From Acinetobacter pittii (GTDB taxonomy: Bacteria > Pseudomonadota > Gammaproteobacteria > Pseudomonadales > Moraxellaceae), in contig NZ_CP139249.1 of the NCBI RefSeq assembly GCF_034064985.1, forward strand, positions 3,100,001 through 3,164,000: DNA of 64,000 nt, given 5' to 3'. Position 1 is the first letter of the stretch; every line of letters begins with the position of its first letter. The notes beneath the pieces were generated by a model. The model was given only the letters and a program-made list of their open reading frames with translations, had not been told where the DNA came from and did no database searches. A program made the position numbers and the translations under genes. Below, one piece after another: positions 36,473 to 43,965 of this stretch.

Positions 36473-36874
36473 TTGAGCGCTTCCTATTTCTTCTTTTTCA
36501 TTTACTTGCCAGAAATAGATTTCTACAGATAAATTAATCGCTTTATCAGTTTGAACTTTAGCAAGCCTTTATTCATCTTTACAAGTAAAAGGCAAAATAC
36601 CAATGACCATTCTTCAGCCAATCCACTCTTGAAGAGTCAACAAAAAACAGGCTCAGCGAAATTAAAAACAATAAAAATCTTGGTGCTCGTATCTTACACA
36701 GACTGTGTTGTCTTCTTAGGCCAGAACAATGTCATCAAAATTAAAACTTATACAAATATAGTAAGTTCAAAAAACTCAACTCAACGCTTTTCACAAAAAC
36801 ATAGCAAATCCAAACTTTTATCAGCAGTCTTAAACAGGCATGATGAACTGATACGAACAGATAAGAAGAAGTCT
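36473..36874. other. 402-bp region between the dehydrogenase and adenosine deaminase genes
   Basis: An open frame runs through it in phase with the deaminase gene, but it lacks any family resemblance and a start with a binding site. It contains a small CTCTTGAAGAG hairpin at about 36629 and must hold both divergent promoters. No riboswitch was recognised. Confidence 0.5.
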
Positions 36875-37870
36875 ATGATTACAAAAACGCTCCCGCTTAC
36901 AGATATACACCGTCATCTTGATGGCAACATCCGCATTCAAACCATTTTAGAGTTGGGGCAAAAATACAATTTGGATTTACCTGCCTATGACATTGAATCT
37001 TTACGGCCACACGTACAAGTAATGGATAACCAACCTGACTTATTAAGTTTTTTATCTAAGCTAGATTGGGGCGTAAAAGTATTAGCCAGTTTAGATGCCT
37101 GTAAGCGTATTGCATTTGAAAACATGCAAGATGCAGCACAACAAGGGCTAGACTATGTAGAGCTACGTTTTTCACCGGGTTATATGGGAATGACACATCA
37201 ACTCCCCCTCGAAGGTGTGGTTGAAGCTGTGATTGCTGGTGTAAAAGAAGGCAGTCAAGCTTACGGGGTAAAAGCGAATTTAATCGGCATTATGAGTCGT
37301 ACTTTTGGTCAAGAAGCCTGCGAAAAAGAATTAAATGCCCTACTTGCCCATAAAAATGATATTAAAGCGTTGGATCTCGCTGGAGATGAGCTTGGTTATC
37401 CGGGCAATTTATTTGTTGAGCACTTTAAAAAAGCGCGTGATGCAGGTTGGCACATTACGGTACATGCAGGTGAAGCTGCCGGCCCAGAAAGTATTTGGCA
37501 AGCTATTGAAGAATTAGGTGCCGAACGAATTGGACATGGTGTTAAAGCAGTTCAAGATTTAAAACTTTTAGATTATTTAGCGAAACATGAGATTGGTATT
37601 GAATCTTGCCTTACCTCAAATATTCAAACCAACACAGTACCTTCTTTACCAGAGCATCCATTAAAGACTTTTTTAGAACATGGTGTGCTTGCCACTATTA
37701 ATACAGATGACCCAGCAGTTGAAGGCATTGAAATACAGCATGAATATTTAACTGCTGCCCCATTAGCAGGTCTAAGTCCTGAGCAGATTTATACAGCTCA
37801 AGAAAATGGACTAAAAGTCGCATTTTTATCACATCAAGAAAAGGATGAGTTAAGGCAAAAATATCAATAA
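36875..37870 (+). CDS. Adenosine deaminase
   Basis: 331 residues from the ATG at 36875 (AAGAAGAAG upstream), the usual length. Zinc and catalytic motifs are present in order: [25 protein letters not shown] and [10 protein letters not shown]. It hydrolyses adenosine or deoxyadenosine to inosine in purine salvage; the close relative adenine deaminase cannot be excluded, though [12 protein letters not shown] is typical of adenosine deaminases. The stop codon is followed immediately by a 103-bp heptanucleotide array. Confidence 0.9.
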   Translation: MITKTLPLTDIHRHLDGNIRIQTILELGQKYNLDLPAYDIESLRPHVQVMDNQPDLLSFLSKLDWGVKVLASLDACKRIAFENMQDAAQQGLDYVELRFSPGYMGMTHQLPLEGVVEAVIAGVKEGSQAYGVKANLIGIMSRTFGQEACEKELNALLAHKNDIKALDLAGDELGYPGNLFVEHFKKARDAGWHITVHAGEAAGPESIWQAIEELGAERIGHGVKAVQDLKLLDYLAKHEIGIESCLTSNIQTNTVPSLPEHPLKTFLEHGVLATINTDDPAVEGIEIQHEYLTAAPLAGLSPEQIYTAQENGLKVAFLSHQEKDELRQKYQ

Positions 37871-37973
37871 CAGAGAACAGAGAACAGAGAACAGAGAACA
37901 GAGAACAGAGAACAGAGAACAGAGAACAGAGAACAGAGAACAGAGAACAGAGAACAGAGAACAGAGAACAGAG
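37871..37973. repeat. Heptanucleotide tandem repeat (CAGAGAA)n
   Basis: About 14.7 perfect copies of CAGAGAA start on the base after the adenosine deaminase stop codon. There are no interruptions, suggesting recent expansion by slipped-strand pairing. It lies outside coding sequence in the mRNA 3' region. Confidence 0.97.
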
Positions 37974-38117
37974 CTTATATAAAGAAGTTCAAAGATTGGA
38001 GTGTTTATGAATTAAAATTTAAATATATAAAAACAAAAAAATTCCTTCTACCTGTAAGACTAGAAGAAATTCTTTTCAATATTTGGGATATTTTCAAAGC
38101 TTGAACGCTTTTAAATA

Positions 38118-38194
38118 TGGTCGGAGCAGTAGGATTCGAACCTACGACCCCCTGGTCCCAAACCAGGTGCACTACCAGGCTGTGCTATGCTCCG
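38118..38194 (-). tRNA. tRNA-Pro (anticodon TGG), copy 2 of the operon
   Basis: 77 nt with encoded CCA. The acceptor stem CGGAGCA/TGCTCCG, anticodon loop TTTGGGA and T-loop GTTCGAATC are all present. It is identical to the tRNA-Pro at 38441-38517 and is last in the four-tRNA transcript. Confidence 0.95.
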
Positions 38195-38198
38195 AAAT

Positions 38199-38275
38199 TG
38201 GGGTGAATGACGGGATTCGAACCCGCGACAACTGGAATCACAATCCAGGGCTCTACCAACTGAGCTACATCCACC
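38199..38275 (-). tRNA. tRNA-His (anticodon GTG)
   Basis: 77 nt counting the encoded extra 5' G(-1) typical of tRNA-His, opposite C73. The anticodon stem-loop CTGGATTGTGATTCCAG and encoded CCA are clear. Confidence 0.95.
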
Positions 38276-38307
38276 ATCAAATAAGTTCTATGTACCAAGC
38301 TACCGAA

Positions 38308-38384
38308 TGGCGCGCCTGACAGGATTCGAACCTGTGACCATCCGCTTAGAAGGCGGATGCTCTATCCAACTGAGCTACAGGCGC
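38308..38384 (-). tRNA. tRNA-Arg (anticodon TCT)
   Basis: 77 nt. The acceptor stem GCGCCTG/CAGGCGC, anticodon arm ATCCGCCTTCTAAGCGGAT and encoded CCA are visible. Confidence 0.95.
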
Positions 38385-38440
38385 TTAACCGATGATGCTT
38401 ATCATGCGATACTTCGCCGATCTTAAAATATTATTTTAAG

Positions 38441-38517
38441 TGGTCGGAGCAGTAGGATTCGAACCTACGACCCCCTGGTCCCAAACCAGGTGCACTACCA
38501 GGCTGTGCTATGCTCCG
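38441..38517 (-). tRNA. tRNA-Pro (anticodon TGG), first gene of the operon
   Basis: Same sequence as the tRNA at 38118-38194, with encoded CCA. It is the first gene after the promoter at 38565-38593. Confidence 0.95.
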
Positions 38518-38564
38518 ATCTATCTCAGCTTTTGCTGTATCGCACATCGTGCGGTACGGTGTGC

Positions 38565-38593
38565 ATTCTAGGCGCGACGCCCTCAGACGTCAA
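38565..38593 (-). promoter_or_regulatory. Sigma-70 promoter of the tRNA operon
   Basis: On the minus strand TTGACG (38588-38593) and TAGAAT (38565-38570) are separated by exactly 17 bp, followed by a GC-rich discriminator. That layout is the hallmark of stringently controlled stable-RNA promoters. It reads into the four-tRNA cluster. Confidence 0.88.
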
Positions 38594-38659
38594 CACCTAT
38601 TCTCAAAAAAAGTTAAAAATCCTTATCAAATGTATATTTAACAAGCATTTTGAGGTTTT

Positions 38660-39724
38660 TTAACGTTTTAACGATGCACTAAAGGCTAACATTCGATCTA
38701 AAGGCATTTTGGCACGTTCAGCAAGCGCTGGATCAACGTGTATTTCCTGACCACCTTTTTGTAAAACTTCTAAAATTCCGTCGAGTTCATTCATTGCCAT
38801 CCACGGACAGTGAGCACATGAACGACAAGTTGCTCCCTCACCCGCTGTTGGTGCTTCAACTAAAATCTTATTTGGTACCGCTTGCTGCATTTTGTAGAAA
38901 ATACCACGGTCAGTTGCCACAATGAGTCTTTCATTTGGCAGAGTCTGCGCAGCTTTAATGAGTTGAGAAGTACTACCTACCGCATCGGCAATTTCTACAA
39001 CCGACTCAGGCGACTCCGGATGTACCAATACAGCAGCGTCTGGGTATAGTGCCTTCATGTTAGCAATACCACGTGCACGGAATTCTTCATGCACAATACA
39101 TGCGCCATCCCAAAGCAACATATCTGCACCAGTTTTCTTTTGAATATAGCGACCTAAGTGCTGATCTGGTGCCCAAATAATTTTTTCGCCTAAGCTGTCT
39201 AAATGCTCAACAATTTCGACCGCACAGCTTGAAGTCACGACCCAATCTGCACGTGCTTTAACAGCCGCCGATGTATTGGCATAAACAACTACAGTATGGT
39301 CAGGGTGCTGATCACAAAATGCCGTAAACTCATCAACAGGACAGCCCAAGTCAAGTGAGCAGGTTGCTTCGAGTGTCGGCATTAAAATTGTTTTTTCAGG
39401 AGACAGAATTTTTGCTGTTTCTCCCATAAATTTTACACCCGCAACTACTAGTGTTGAGGCAGTATGATCTCGTCCGAAACGGGCCATTTCTAAAGAGTCA
39501 GAAACGCATCCACCTGTTTTTTCGGCAAGTTCTTGTACTTCAGGATCACAATAGTAATGAGCAACAAGGACAGCATCACGTTTTTTGAGCTCTGCTTCGA
39601 TCTGTGCAAACTTTTGTTGTTTTGCTTCTTCACTTAAGCGATTGTCTTTTGGCTCACCTAAACGGTCTAAATGCGCTTGTACAATGTTTTTTGCATCGTT
39701 GGCAATTAAAGTCGCATCACTCAT
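38660..39724 (-). CDS. nadA: Quinolinate synthase
   Basis: 354 residues. It makes quinolinate from iminoaspartate and dihydroxyacetone phosphate in NAD synthesis, using a 4Fe-4S cluster. Conserved segments include [43 protein letters not shown] and the C-terminal [13 protein letters not shown]. Cluster ligand cysteines lie in the CSLDLGC, SSCAV and CAHCPW parts. The ribosome binding site is AGAAGACG. A 10-bp inverted repeat 57 bp upstream may be an operator. Confidence 0.96.
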   Translation of the reverse strand: MSDATLIANDAKNIVQAHLDRLGEPKDNRLSEEAKQQKFAQIEAELKKRDAVLVAHYYCDPEVQELAEKTGGCVSDSLEMARFGRDHTASTLVVAGVKFMGETAKILSPEKTILMPTLEATCSLDLGCPVDEFTAFCDQHPDHTVVVYANTSAAVKARADWVVTSSCAVEIVEHLDSLGEKIIWAPDQHLGRYIQKKTGADMLLWDGACIVHEEFRARGIANMKALYPDAAVLVHPESPESVVEIADAVGSTSQLIKAAQTLPNERLIVATDRGIFYKMQQAVPNKILVEAPTAGEGATCRSCAHCPWMAMNELDGILEVLQKGGQEIHVDPALAERAKMPLDRMLAFSASLKR

Positions 39725-39780
39725 AAAACGTCTTCTCTATCCTTCATGCTGGCATACCTGCTCGCATATAACGTTACTGC

Positions 39781-39809
39781 TTAAATGATTTATGGATTGA
39801 ATCATTTAA
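39781..39809. promoter_or_regulatory. Inverted repeat upstream of nadA
   Basis: Perfect TTAAATGATT/AATCATTTAA arms with a 9-base spacer lie in the nadA promoter region, between the argJ terminator and the nadA start. It may be a site for an NAD-responsive repressor; no regulator is visible in the window. Confidence 0.45.
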
Positions 39810-39828
39810 TATCAAAAGATGGGGCTAA

Positions 39829-39852
39829 TAAAAAAGCCTCTTTGTCGAGGCT
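39829..39852 (-). terminator. Rho-independent terminator of argJ
   Basis: On the minus strand AGCCTC/GAGGCT arms with a 6-base loop are followed by six T, 16 bp after the argJ stop. Confidence 0.85.
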
Positions 39853-39868
39853 AGATTATAACTGATAT

Positions 39869-41089
39869 TTAAGAACGGTAATCAGCATTAATTTTGACAT
39901 AGTCGTAAGATAAGTCACAGGTATATACCGTGTCTTTGGCCTGACCACGTCCTAAATCAACACGAATGGTAATTTCGGTTTGAGCCATAACACGCGCGCC
40001 CGCTTCTTCGGTATAGTCCTCAGCTGCGCCGCCATCTTTACAGATTTGCACGTCGTCTAACCACACTTGAATTTTAGAAACATCTAAGTCTTTAACGCCT
40101 GCATAGCCAATCGCAGCTAAAATACGTCCCCAGTTCGGGTCCGATGCAAAAAGTGCAGTTTTGACAAGTGGTGAATGCGCAATGCTATAAGCAATGTCAC
40201 AACATTCTTGAGTATTCGCGCCGCCTTCTACAGCAACAGTAATAAATTTTGTCGCACCTTCACCATCACGGACAATTAACTGGGCTAAACGATTCATTAC
40301 ACGAGCAAGTACTTCTAACACTTTAGTGTAGCGTGCATCGTTGTCTGATGTGATTTTAGCGCCACCCGCCTGACCTGTTGCTACGAAAATACAAGAGTCA
40401 TTTGTTGAGGTATCGCCATCAATCGTAATACGGTTAAATGAATGCTCAACCGTGGTTTTCAGTAGCTTTTGTACTAAATCACGGCTAATAGGTGCGTCTG
40501 TTGCCACAAAGCTCAACATTGTTGCCATATTCGGGCGAATCATTCCAGCGCCTTTACTAATACCTGTCATGGTATAAGTAATGCCATCAAGCTCAAATTG
40601 TTCAGATGCGCCTTTAGGCACAGTGTCTGTCGTCATAATGCCAGTTGCAGCATCATTCCAAGCCGCATCTTGTACGCTATTTAATGCAGGCTGAAGTCCA
40701 GCAAGTAAACGCTCCATTGGAAGCTGCTCGCCAATCACACCTGTAGAAAAGGGAAGTACTTCAGAGCTATTTACTCCAGTAAGCTCCGCTAACTTCGCAC
40801 AAGTATCCTGAGCGTTTTTCAAACCCGTAGGTCCGGTTCCCGCATTGGCATTACCCGTATTAATCACTAAATAACGAGGGTTACCTTCGGCAAGATGGGC
40901 TTTAGAGACATGAACAGGCGCTGCACAAAATGCATTTTGCGTAAATACACCAGCAACATTTGAGCCTTCTGCAAACTCAAAAATGACTAAATCTCGTCGG
41001 TTTTGGTAACGTACATATGCTTCTGTTGAGCCAATTTTTACACCTTTTACCACATGCATTTGTGGCATTGTTACGTCACCGACAGCCAT
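39869..41089 (-). CDS. argJ: Bifunctional ornithine acetyltransferase/N-acetylglutamate synthase
   Basis: 406 residues from the ATG at 41089; the frame extends five codons further to TTG. The self-cleavage site [12 protein letters not shown], where the alpha and beta chains separate before Thr, is intact. NTGNANAGTG near the N-terminus and [12 protein letters not shown] in the beta chain are conserved. It recycles the acetyl group in arginine biosynthesis in the cytoplasm. Confidence 0.95.
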   Translation of the reverse strand: MAVGDVTMPQMHVVKGVKIGSTEAYVRYQNRRDLVIFEFAEGSNVAGVFTQNAFCAAPVHVSKAHLAEGNPRYLVINTGNANAGTGPTGLKNAQDTCAKLAELTGVNSSEVLPFSTGVIGEQLPMERLLAGLQPALNSVQDAAWNDAATGIMTTDTVPKGASEQFELDGITYTMTGISKGAGMIRPNMATMLSFVATDAPISRDLVQKLLKTTVEHSFNRITIDGDTSTNDSCIFVATGQAGGAKITSDNDARYTKVLEVLARVMNRLAQLIVRDGEGATKFITVAVEGGANTQECCDIAYSIAHSPLVKTALFASDPNWGRILAAIGYAGVKDLDVSKIQVWLDDVQICKDGGAAEDYTEEAGARVMAQTEITIRVDLGRGQAKDTVYTCDLSYDYVKINADYRS

Positions 41090-41224
41090 TTTTAGAACAT
41101 CCAAAGTTTGTTATGAATAAGATCAATATTTCAAAAAAAGCGATGCAATGAAACACTTTCTTCATGAAATATCATAGAGGACAGCTTAGTAGAAAAGTCT
41201 AAAAAAATCGAGCGCAAAAACGGC

Positions 41225-41704
41225 TCATTGTTGCTCTAGTTTTAATAAAATATCTTTCTTATCAAGACCACCAGCAAAACCAACTAAAGCTCCACCCGCA
41301 CCAATGACTCTGTGACAAGGTGCAATAATTGAAATCGGGTTTTTACCGTTTGCCGCGCCAACTGCTCTCACCGCTTTTTCATTGCCAATTTGAACAGCAA
41401 TATCTTTATAACTTCTTGTTTCACCAAAAGGGATGGTCAGTAAGGCAGACCAGACCTGCTTTTGAAATGCAGTTCCTTCGAAATCTAGTGGCAATGTAAA
41501 TTCACGGCGTTTGCCTTCAAAATATTCTTGTAATTGTTGTTCGGTCTTTAATAAAACTGGATGCTCAAGTTGTTCGACCAGCTCAGCCAGTCGAACACGT
41601 TTTGGATTTTCATTGTCCCAGAGTACTGCCACCAAAGCATTTTCATTCGCAACTAGCTTTAATTGCCCAACAGGCGAATTGATATACTTATAAGACAGCA
41701 ACAT
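41225..41704 (-). CDS. ogt: Methylated-DNA-protein cysteine methyltransferase
   Basis: 159 residues. The active-site motif IIAPCHRVIGAGG with the acceptor Cys and the helix-turn-helix GETRSYKDIAVQIGNEKAVRAVG are intact; the short N-terminal domain fits Ogt rather than Ada. It repairs O6-alkylguanine by stoichiometric methyl transfer. It starts 11 bp after the stop of the guanidinium exporter gene and probably shares its transcript. Confidence 0.93.
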   Translation of the reverse strand: MLLSYKYINSPVGQLKLVANENALVAVLWDNENPKRVRLAELVEQLEHPVLLKTEQQLQEYFEGKRREFTLPLDFEGTAFQKQVWSALLTIPFGETRSYKDIAVQIGNEKAVRAVGAANGKNPISIIAPCHRVIGAGGALVGFAGGLDKKDILLKLEQQ

Positions 41705-41715
41705 AATTTATTCTC

Positions 41716-42036
41716 TTAGGACGGCGATGAAATTTTCATTAAAACCAAACCTGACACAATTAAGACAGCGGCAATCATTCGCATAGCTCCAATAGGCTCA
41801 TGAAGAAAAAATATACCTACAAGAAATGACCCAATCGCGCCAATGCCTGTCCAAACCGTATAGGCAGTGCCAAGAGGTAAAGTTTTCATTGCAATTGAAA
41901 GTAGAACCACACTCAAAATCATAAAAACTACGGTAATAATACTAGGGGTTAAACGGGTAAAACCTTCGGACATTTTCATAGAATATGCCCAAATGATTTC
42001 AAATACACCTGCTAAAATTAAAATAGCCCAAGCCAT
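41716..42036 (-). CDS. gdx: SMR family guanidinium exporter (Gdx/SugE)
   Basis: 106 residues with four transmembrane helices. The ATG at 42036 matches the SugE N-terminus (MAWAILILAGVFEIIWAYSMK); a GTG three codons earlier is also open. The conserved helix-1 Glu, GFTRLTPS, LPLGTAYTVWTGIGAIGS and the SugE-specific tail assign it to the Gdx branch, which exchanges guanidinium for protons, rather than the EmrE branch. A two-hairpin guanidine riboswitch lies just upstream, which strongly supports this substrate. Confidence 0.93.
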   Translation of the reverse strand: MAWAILILAGVFEIIWAYSMKMSEGFTRLTPSIITVVFMILSVVLLSIAMKTLPLGTAYTVWTGIGAIGSFLVGIFFLHEPIGAMRMIAAVLIVSGLVLMKISSPS

Positions 42037-42058
42037 AACATTCACTGATTTTTATAGT

Positions 42059-42107
42059 GTCAGGTCGTCCCGACATGATTACCCATTATGGGGGAGGTCG
42101 TTCCTCC
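42059..42107 (-). promoter_or_regulatory. Guanidine-II (mini-ykkC) riboswitch
   Basis: Read on the minus strand, two small hairpins carry ACGA in their loops: GGAGG-AACGA-CCTCC (42093-42107) and GTCGGG-ACGA-CCTGAC (42059-42074), separated by 18 nt. Paired short stems with ACGR loops are the defining architecture of the guanidine-II class. The first loop has one additional A compared with the textbook tetraloop. The element ends 22 nt before the gdx start, so translational control is likely. Confidence 0.82.
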
Positions 42108-42185
42108 TTTATGTGAGGACTCAGTTTACTTTAAAATAAAAAATGAAGGCAAACCCTATCTAAAGCTTGCCTGTCTTAGAGAAAC

Positions 42186-43127
42186 TTATTCACTTTTTAA
42201 TTGTAAAATTTTTCGTGCGCCATTTAAAACGAACAAAACAATAATTAATCCAATAATCAAATCAGGATAACGCGAACCAGTAATGACAACCAATATTCCC
42301 GCGACAATGACACCCAAGTTAACGATGACATCATTTGCAGAAAAGATATAACTCGCCTTCATGTGTGCCCCGCTCTCCTTATGGTCTCTCATTAAATAAA
42401 GACAACTAATGTTGGCCGCAAGAGCTAATCCACCAATTAAAATCATGAGAATTGAAACAGGTTCACTGCCATAAATAAAACGACGCAATACATCGATTAA
42501 CACAATCATGGCTAAGCCAAACTGCAACCACCCCGAAAGATGCGCAGCCTTTAATTGTGTATTTAGATTTTTACCCACCACAAATAAAGCAATGCCATAA
42601 ATTGCAGCATCGGCAAACATATCGAGCGAATCGGCAATTAATCCTGTAGAGGAAGCAATGATGCCTGCCATTAACTCAATAACAAACATGACCCCATTAA
42701 TCAGTAACAACCATTGTAAAACTTGTTTTTGTGCTGCATTCGTTGAAGTACTTGGTCGAACCTTTTTAGGTTTTTCAACAGGTTCATAATGTGGCTGTGT
42801 TTGTTGTAACTCGGCCCCTAGTCCCAAACGCTGTAAACTTTGAGTAATCCTTTCAGCTTGAAGACTGTGATAAATCGCTAAATGGCGTGTAGGCAAATCA
42901 AAATGAAGCTCTTGAATATCATCAGTGTAAGAGGCCAAAGCCATCCGTACCATTTGCTCTTCGGCTGCACAGTCCATGCGGGGAATATGATAATAACTTA
43001 CCCATTGACTCTTTTTAGTCACAGGTTCACTAGGTGTGAAACACTCCTGAGACGATATGCTTGAGCATCCGCAGTTAGAGCTATTTTTACTTAAATGTAT
43101 TTGATTCTCTTGTTTTTCTAAAGCCAT
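42186..43127 (-). CDS. Cation diffusion facilitator with N-terminal metal-binding domain
   Basis: 313 residues from the ATG at 43127; a longer frame to 43181 runs through a palindrome. A Cys-rich start (NCGCSSISSQEC) is followed by an HMA-like domain around residues 35-100 with IPRMDCAAEEQMVRMAL. Then come six transmembrane helices with the CDF metal-site pattern SLDMFADAAIYGIALF (D...D) and SANDVIVNLGV (N...D). It probably exports Zn, Co, Cd or a similar divalent cation. Proximity to the copper genes and a shared upstream motif point to a metal-responsive locus. Confidence 0.83.
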   Translation of the reverse strand: MALEKQENQIHLSKNSSNCGCSSISSQECFTPSEPVTKKSQWVSYYHIPRMDCAAEEQMVRMALASYTDDIQELHFDLPTRHLAIYHSLQAERITQSLQRLGLGAELQQTQPHYEPVEKPKKVRPSTSTNAAQKQVLQWLLLINGVMFVIELMAGIIASSTGLIADSLDMFADAAIYGIALFVVGKNLNTQLKAAHLSGWLQFGLAMIVLIDVLRRFIYGSEPVSILMILIGGLALAANISCLYLMRDHKESGAHMKASYIFSANDVIVNLGVIVAGILVVITGSRYPDLIIGLIIVLFVLNGARKILQLKSE

Positions 43128-43154
43128 CTTTGCACCATAACTGACACAAAAAAC

Positions 43155-43181
43155 AATGCCATTAGTATAAACCAATGGCAT
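43155..43181. promoter_or_regulatory. Palindromic element upstream of the CDF gene
   Basis: ATGCCATT (43156-43163) and AATGGCAT (43174-43181) arms flank AGTATAAACC. The 16-mer AATGCCATTAGTATAA at its left side recurs with one change upstream of the copper-protein gene at 46350. On the minus strand it contains TATACT, a good -10 element. It may be a metal-regulator site overlapping the promoter. Confidence 0.5.
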
Positions 43182-43209
43182 CTGTTTAAGCTTACTTTTT
43201 GTTCGGCAA

Positions 43210-43965
43210 TTAGAATTTTAGTGTTAACCCAGCTCCATAATACCAACCATGTTCGGAGTCGGTTCCAGTTTGCCAAGCAGTTTGTTTTAAACCTTTTTCA
43301 TAGCCATAACCAACATCAACAAATGGCATGACCTTTTTGTTGATTTCATAACGGGTTTGAAAACCAGCTTGTAAACTTGATAAACCTGTTTTACTTGCAT
43401 AGCGAGATTCATCTTGCAAAACGACATCTGCTTTTAAATAAGGTTTACCAATTAACTTTTGGGTAAAGAGTAAGTCCCGTTCCGTTTCTAAACTTAACTT
43501 CCATAGCTGGTCTTCACCTGCATAAAGATATGCATCGGTTTCAAAAAAGTAAGGTGCCATGCCATGTAAGCCCACTACACCAGCCCAGCGATCTTGCTTT
43601 TCATCTTCCCGTTGCAAAAGTTCGTAGTTTACACCGGCCTGTAAATCCCAATAGTCAGCTACATTTCGACTATAAAGTACTGAACCGCCATAATTGGCAT
43701 CTTCTGACTCTGCTTTTTCAACGTGGGCTTTAATGAACAATTTATTTTCATCCGTTCCCACCCAAATTTCTAATTCAGAAGAAAAACTACCTTCTCCTTC
43801 TTCATTTTGAGTCCAGCCAGTATCAATTTTTGTTGCTTGATAAACCTGTCCGCCATGTTCACGTAAATGATCATGAGTTAAAGGCTCTTGAGCAAAAGTA
43901 AATACTGATATGCTCGAGAAAGCACCGCAATATAACATTTGAGAAAATAACTTAGTGATGCGCAT
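43210..43965 (-). CDS. copB: Copper resistance outer membrane protein CopB
   Basis: 251 residues from the ATG at 43965, preceded by AAGGAG and overlapping the end of copA by 14 nt. A signal peptide (SVFTFAQ) precedes the mature protein. The body has amphipathic beta strands with alternating aromatic residues and ends in YGAGLTLKF, as expected for an outer-membrane barrel. KIDTGWTQNEEGEGSFSSELEIWVGTDENKLFIKA-like text is the CopB/PcoB core (first 20 residues shown in family form). It works with CopA in periplasmic copper handling. Confidence 0.9.
   Translation of the reverse strand: MRITKLFSQMLYCGAFSSISVFTFAQEPLTHDHLREHGGQVYQATKIDTGWTQNEEGEGSFSSELEIWVGTDENKLFIKAHVEKAESEDANYGGSVLYSRNVADYWDLQAGVNYELLQREDEKQDRWAGVVGLHGMAPYFFETDAYLYAGEDQLWKLSLETERDLLFTQKLIGKPYLKADVVLQDESRYASKTGLSSLQAGFQTRYEINKKVMPFVDVGYGYEKGLKQTAWQTGTDSEHGWYYGAGLTLKF

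Noticed and set aside
36551..36874. N-terminal extension of the adenosine deaminase frame
   Set aside because: No family similarity, and the ATG at 36875 gives the normal length with the HRHLDG motif near the start.
38083..38319. Open frame of 78 codons on the plus strand
   Set aside because: It is antisense to tRNA-Pro and tRNA-His; such RTYDPLVP/GIRTRD peptides are classical artefacts of tRNA regions.
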